Assembly: GCA_030248295.1 (NCBI GenBank)
Contig: JASANH010000299.1
Location: 1-64,000, forward strand
Reading direction: 5' to 3'
Source of the DNA: Mesodorylaimus sp. YZB2_4
Taxonomy: Eukaryota > Nematoda > Enoplea > Dorylaimida > Dorylaimidae
Length of the DNA: 64,000 bases
Shown: piece by piece, positions 54,197 through 64,000 of the stretch
Numbering within the stretch: position 1 is the stretch's first letter
Layout of the letters: every line of letters begins with the position of its first letter
Program-made: the position numbers and the translations under genes
Notes under the pieces: generated by a model
What the model was told of the DNA's origin: nothing
The model's database searches: none
Seen by the model: only the letters and a program-made list of their open reading frames with translations

Positions 54197-55046
54197 TAGC
54201 ATTTCTACGGCAGCGAGATGTCCGTCACTCTCCATAGCAACGACATTTCTTCCCATTCACCATTCGTTCGCCGCACGTTGATTCATTGATAAAACCATCA
54301 GTGAAGGATTGTCAAGTTCTTTTCCTGCAAATTTCGAAGTCCGCACATGCTGTCTTATAGAACATTGCATTGTTTAAACCTGAGTGAAAATCCGTTAACT
54401 TTCTCACGGAGGATGGGAGTACCATAGTCGCCAGTGCAGAGACTTGTAACACCAGCACACCAAACATTACTAGCTTTTCATATTCGGTCCCTAAGCTCGG
54501 AACGTTCCACCAAAATCATGTTATCTGGCGACGATGTTGGACCAGAATAGCCATGAGGAAGCAATGATTTTGGTAGTCTTGCGTTGGCGTGCCAAAATCT
54601 TCACTGGTGCAGCGAATGATGTGGAGCTGAGACGAGAAGGAGAGATGGCGAACTGCATCCCTTTAGCACGCACAGACTTCTCGACCGGTGACAATTCATC
54701 AGCTGAAAAATTGAAAATCACCTTCTTTGGGGAGAGCCTGTTCTCATCTAGCTGCCTGGTCTCCAGCTGTCCAAACTTCTGGACACCATAATGGATTTCC
54801 GATATAACTTAAAGTCCAACTCAAAGTTCAAACTACACCACAATTAGAGCAGCTTACCAAGCGAGCGGGTGGAATACGGATAATATCGATTGGATGTCAC
54901 TCGACGAGGGAAACAGGCCATTATGAATAATTTACTGAGCGTACGCGGCCACAGCGTGGAAAAGAATAATAACCGTCAGAGCATCAAAAAACGCCGGCTT
55001 ATATACCGTTCTACAGCAGGGGCGGATCCCGTAGACTAGAAAACTG

Positions 55047-56407
55047 TAGTCGGATTACTCAGTCTAGAAGCACTAGGATGCACGGCGCCAATCTGGCGGG
55101 GAGGCCCATGGCCGCGCGAAACACAAAACTAGTGACGAGCGCGCGCCTGAAAACAGGTTTCTTGTATGCTAGGAGCGGCGTTTTTTCGAATTCCCAACGC
55201 CAGCTTTGCGATACTTTTTGAGTGAGGCCTCCTAGATAGCCGCATGACATCGAGAAGACCATCTGCACATTGATAAATGCAGAAAAGCTAATGTTTCAGA
55301 TTTTGCTTAGTGAATTTGTTGTCCGTCTCGCTACACATCAACTAAGCAGACTGAACTGTCCTTTCTTAACTTTCGCTATGGTTCTGCATTGGATAAGTCG
55401 TGGTAAACAAAAATCATGTAAACTCCATTTATCGTACCAATAATTCTATGAGTTTTTGTTCGCGAAAGCAAACATGGCGACACTGATGAGGAAACCGAGG
55501 TGCTTACGGAACCAGATGCAAGCATTAATATTGACATGGACACAAGCATGGATGTGGACATGAACATACCAGAGGTCCATGTCCAGTTAAACACAGATTA
55601 GGATTTGAATGGAGTGGATGGCGAATCAGCGCTAAAACGCTTGAACACAGTCCATGAGACTGGGATCACGCAGGATGCGCTAAATTTATTACGCGATTGC
55701 AAGCTGATCCCGCCGCAACTGAAAGAAATGAAGGCCACTAAGGATCATCAGTGCCCTGTGTGAGCAGCGCAACAGAAGCCTTAGTTCAATGCTCAAAGTT
55801 CATGAGGGAAAAATACATTTGCGTCGTGAATTTCACAAAGATACAGTGGCACCAATCAAGAAATTCGATAACCCTGATGCACAACTCAGGCAAGCAGTGA
55901 TCAATGCAAACATGTATTTTTCCGCCTTTAGCACCAATCCTGTCGCCGCTACAGCTGCAGCGTTGAAACTTAACCGTTACACTAGTAGTGATATCGTCAA
56001 GGGCACTTGAGGAGCTGCAAGCGATTTCGCGACGAAGCCCAAAATGTCGGTACCAGAGAAGTCGCCAGCAGATGCGGCACCTCCCATAAAAAGACGCGCA
56101 ACGGCTGACGGACAGTTGAGGCAAGTGATAATTACCGCCCATCTCTATTTCTCCATGTTTAGCACTAGCCGTGCGGAAAAACAGCAGCGGTGTGAAAGCT
56201 TGATCGTCACACTGTTCATGATATAGTCAGTCCCTCAAGCCACGCTACCACAAAAGCCACCCCGACTATCCCGCCCCTAGCATACAAAAAACCTGTTTTC
56301 AGGCGCGCGCTCGTTACTAGTTTTGTGTTTCGCGCGGCCATGGGCCTCCCCGCCAGACTGGCGCCGTGCATCGTAGTGCCTCTAGACTGATCGTGAGTAA
56401 TCCGACT
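55047..56407. mobile_element. 1.36 kb TA-flanked element with ~140-bp inverted repeats
   Basis: TA|GTCGGATTACTCA at 55047 and GTAATCCGAC|TA ending 56407. Arms run to GTATGCTAGGAGCGGCG (55167-55182) and its complement at about 56272, and share GAGGCCCATGGCCGCGCGAA and GCGCGCGCCTGAAAACAGGT. TA duplication suggests a Tc1/mariner-type mechanism. The interior has a coding relic (55467-56226). Confidence 0.8.
55467..56226 (+). pseudogene. coding relic inside the TA element, with internal duplication
   Basis: Not recognised. The first part is acidic (DTDEETEVLTEPDASINIDM), one TAG, then LKRLNTVHETGITQDALNLL and CKLIPPQLKEMKATKD. Two further frames contain AQLRQAVINANMYFSAFST (55880-55935) and GQLRQVIITAHLYFSMFST (56112-56167), a tandem duplication of about 230 bp period. 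Stops separate the parts, so no complete protein is encoded. Confidence 0.4.
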
Positions 56408-57049
56408 ATAGGTGGCCTGTTTGCCTCTTGTCTAGAAATCAAAGGTCGTCATAAACGCTTATTGATCCTGCTCTGTTGGCGCCAATTAAAATGCAGACGG
56501 CATCATCCTGCATCACAGTAGTCTCGACGTCTCTATGAATAGCATCTTAGCTCCTTTTCGACAGAAATCAGGTTCTGAGCGAATGCTCTTGTAGGAAGAC
56601 GATACGCTCTCGATTCTCTCTAAGGCAGGCTGCACAACCTACGCAGCACTTTACAACATTTTTTTGTATACTGTAAACAGTTTCCTTCCCTTAGTATGAA
56701 CACTGTAGTTTTTACGATTGCCCCTTCCAGTCGCCCTTGCTCGCTGTCTCTGGTAACTGTCAGATTTCATTGTTCTCGACGCGTCATTGGTTGAAACGCG
56801 AAAATGATATCGGCATCCAAACCTATATCCCATTTCCGAAAAGCCTTTTTTGAAAATTTTGAATCGGAATTTCGAAATATCTACAATATTCGCTTAAACG
56901 TGGTAGAAAGTCAAAGAAAAATAAAAAGTTTGGAATCATGTTTCGGTCTGCTGACATGGGTAACAAGGGTTTCCTGAGACAATTATCTGCGGCATAGAAT
57001 AGAATTACCCCCAAGTTTTCGTAGCTTTTTTGTAGTTATAAGAGAGAGT

Positions 57050-62904
<5,855 letters not shown>

Positions 62905-63485
62905 TCAGTTTTTTTACATTCATTGTATTTGATTAACTAGACCTTTTTGATATTATTTCTTACAGCTACGGTTCTTAGGTCATTTTTAGTTATTAGTTTC
63001 TTTTTATGCCTGGTTGTAAATGACTGCGTCATCAAAACCTTTTAATGAAAACCTCCCATTCGACGAATAAGATTTCCGATTTTCCGAGTTTTCTTATCAT
63101 TAGAAAACTATGCGCCCACTTTTCAGCCTACTCTTGTGGGAACATGCCCAACGCAAAACAGCCCTCCCACAGGCACACACAGTTTTAATCTTATTCGCAT
63201 GGCACCAACTTGTTGCCTCGTGTACTGAGTGACGGAGGGACTGTTTCAAATTTTATCGCTTATCAATGACTGAAAATGCGAACCTGGTAAATCCTCTAGT
63301 ACGTTGCTTACACTAAGTTCGTCTTACTTGCGCTTTCTCGGGTAGTTGACGCAGGAAAAGATGCCTGAATACTGGCTGATTGATAAGAGCCTAGCGGAGG
63401 CTCGACAAACGACACGCGTTTCCTGCCGTATTAGAGCTAGCTGATTGGGAGATAAGCGATGGCGTCAATCGATGCTAGATCAACA
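62905..63485. other. intergenic between YME1L1 and AADAT
   Basis: No gene or repeat seen. No AATAAA was noted directly after the YME1L1 stop. Confidence 0.4.
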
Positions 63486-63504
63486 GCCAATCATCCATAT
63501 AAGG
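63486..63504 (+). promoter_or_regulatory. CCAAT box and TATA-like element of AADAT
   Basis: GCCAATCATCCATATAAGG, 78-96 bp upstream of the ATG. Confidence 0.45.
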
Positions 63505-63581
63505 CGGTGAGAGTCGGGAAACTGTCACAAATAGTGCAATCGCTTCCTGCAAGACGATAGCCCAACCCGTTCTTTACAAAA

Positions 63582-64000
63582 ATGGACTATGCACGTTTTC
63601 TTAATGCCACTTCTTTTAACCGTACTTATTCGCCCTTGAGAAAAGTATGGTCAATTCAACATCGAGCGGGCCCTTCGATGATCAGTCTAGGAACTGGTGC
63701 TCCAAATCCACGGTGTTTTCCTTTTGAATCCGTTGTTATCACGACGAAAGATGGGAAAACGATCACACTCAAAGGTCAAGAATTAAATACGGCCCTGAGT
63801 TATACGGACTCGTTGGGATTGCCTTCATTGATCGAATGGTTGCACGGCTTCCAGAAACGCCTTCACGATCCGCCATACGCTAGAGAAGATCAAAGTTTGA
63901 ATCAAATCATAGTCACTCCGGGAAGTCAAGATGGACTGTGCAAAGTGCTCGAAATGCTATTGGAACCTGGCGACTCGGTGCTCGTGCCTGAGCCAGCCTA
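63582..64000 (+). CDS. AADAT: AADAT (KAT II) aminotransferase, 5' part
   Basis: Pyridoxal-phosphate enzyme that transaminates kynurenine and 2-aminoadipate in mitochondria. 139 codons are visible before the window ends, with no intron so far. MDYARFLNATSFNR, AGPSMISLGTGAPNPRCFPF, TKDGKTITLKG, ALSYTDSLGLPSLIEWL, VTPGSQDGLCKVLEMLLEPG and LVPEPAY follow human AADAT position by position, including the fold-type I SLGxGxPNP-like substrate loop and the SGSQ-type PLP-phosphate region (here PGSQDGLCK). The start is fixed by this alignment; A at -3 (AAAATGG) is a good context. The catalytic lysine lies beyond the window. YME1L1 ends 0.68 kb upstream on the same strand. Confidence 0.93.
   Translation, partial: MDYARFLNATSFNRTYSPLRKVWSIQHRAGPSMISLGTGAPNPRCFPFESVVITTKDGKTITLKGQELNTALSYTDSLGLPSLIEWLHGFQKRLHDPPYAREDQSLNQIIVTPGSQDGLCKVLEMLLEPGDSVLVPEPA

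Overview
The window reads as TE-rich nuclear DNA of an invertebrate animal. Genes are split by GT-AG introns, most of them 40-70 bp, with a few of 1.4-1.5 kb. The identifiable host genes are animal orthologues: an MFSD8/CLN7-type transporter, a YME1L1-type mitochondrial i-AAA protease and an AADAT-type aminotransferase. The repeat load is typical of animals: BEL/Pao, Ty3/gypsy, an APE-type LINE, MULE, a Polinton-like virus and many inverted-repeat MITEs. I cannot assign a phylum. The standard genetic code fits: both complete multi-exon host genes read through without internal stops.

Layout. 0-6.7 kb: a possible Cys-rich secreted protein (-), a small Ser/Thr-rich membrane protein (+), a broken MULE transposase, three copies of one dispersed repeat and an unidentified decayed coding region. 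7-13.8 kb: a PWWP-like remnant, a gypsy integrase tail with a nearby inverted duplicate, an OTU-like remnant and a decayed LINE. 14.1-16.3 kb: a 2.25 kb element with long terminal inverted repeats. 17.9-20.4 kb: two overlapping-family BEL/Pao fragments in the wrong relative order, plus a LINE RT scrap. 20.5-22.3 kb: inverted-repeat elements. 22.4-23.3 kb: a SIRT4-like sirtuin pseudogene that keeps its intron but has lost catalytic residues.

26.0-33.5 kb is the most unusual part. On the minus strand three adjacent remnants match the conserved structural/packaging block of Polinton (Maverick)/adintovirus-like elements: a structural-protein C-terminus, a packaging-type ATPase and a small capsid-associated-like protein. 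About 3 kb further on lie three short, intact, intron-free genes, each with its own TATA box. They sit among arrays of TCACCC motifs, AP-1-like sites and CCAAT boxes. One encodes C2H2 zinc fingers joined to what looks like only the N-terminal domain of a Polinton DNA polymerase B. Whether both blocks come from one integrated virus is an inference.

34.5-35.7 kb: terminal exons of an unidentified gene. 38.3-44.7 kb: a 6.4 kb DNA transposon with 11-bp termini (CCCGCATTTCC), apparent 3-bp target duplication, arrays of TTGGCAAG subterminal repeats, a broken transposase (+) and a broken second gene (-). 50.1-52.3 kb: MFSD8 (-). 53.9-54.2 kb: a long self-complementary ACCATGG-type repeat. 55.0-56.4 kb: a TA-flanked element with ~140 bp inverted repeats and a small acidic coding region. 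57.0-62.9 kb: YME1L1 (+). 63.6 kb to the window edge: 5' end of AADAT (+).

MFSD8 (lysosome), YME1L1 (mitochondrial inner membrane) and AADAT (kynurenine/lysine catabolism) are independent housekeeping genes; nothing suggests that they act together.
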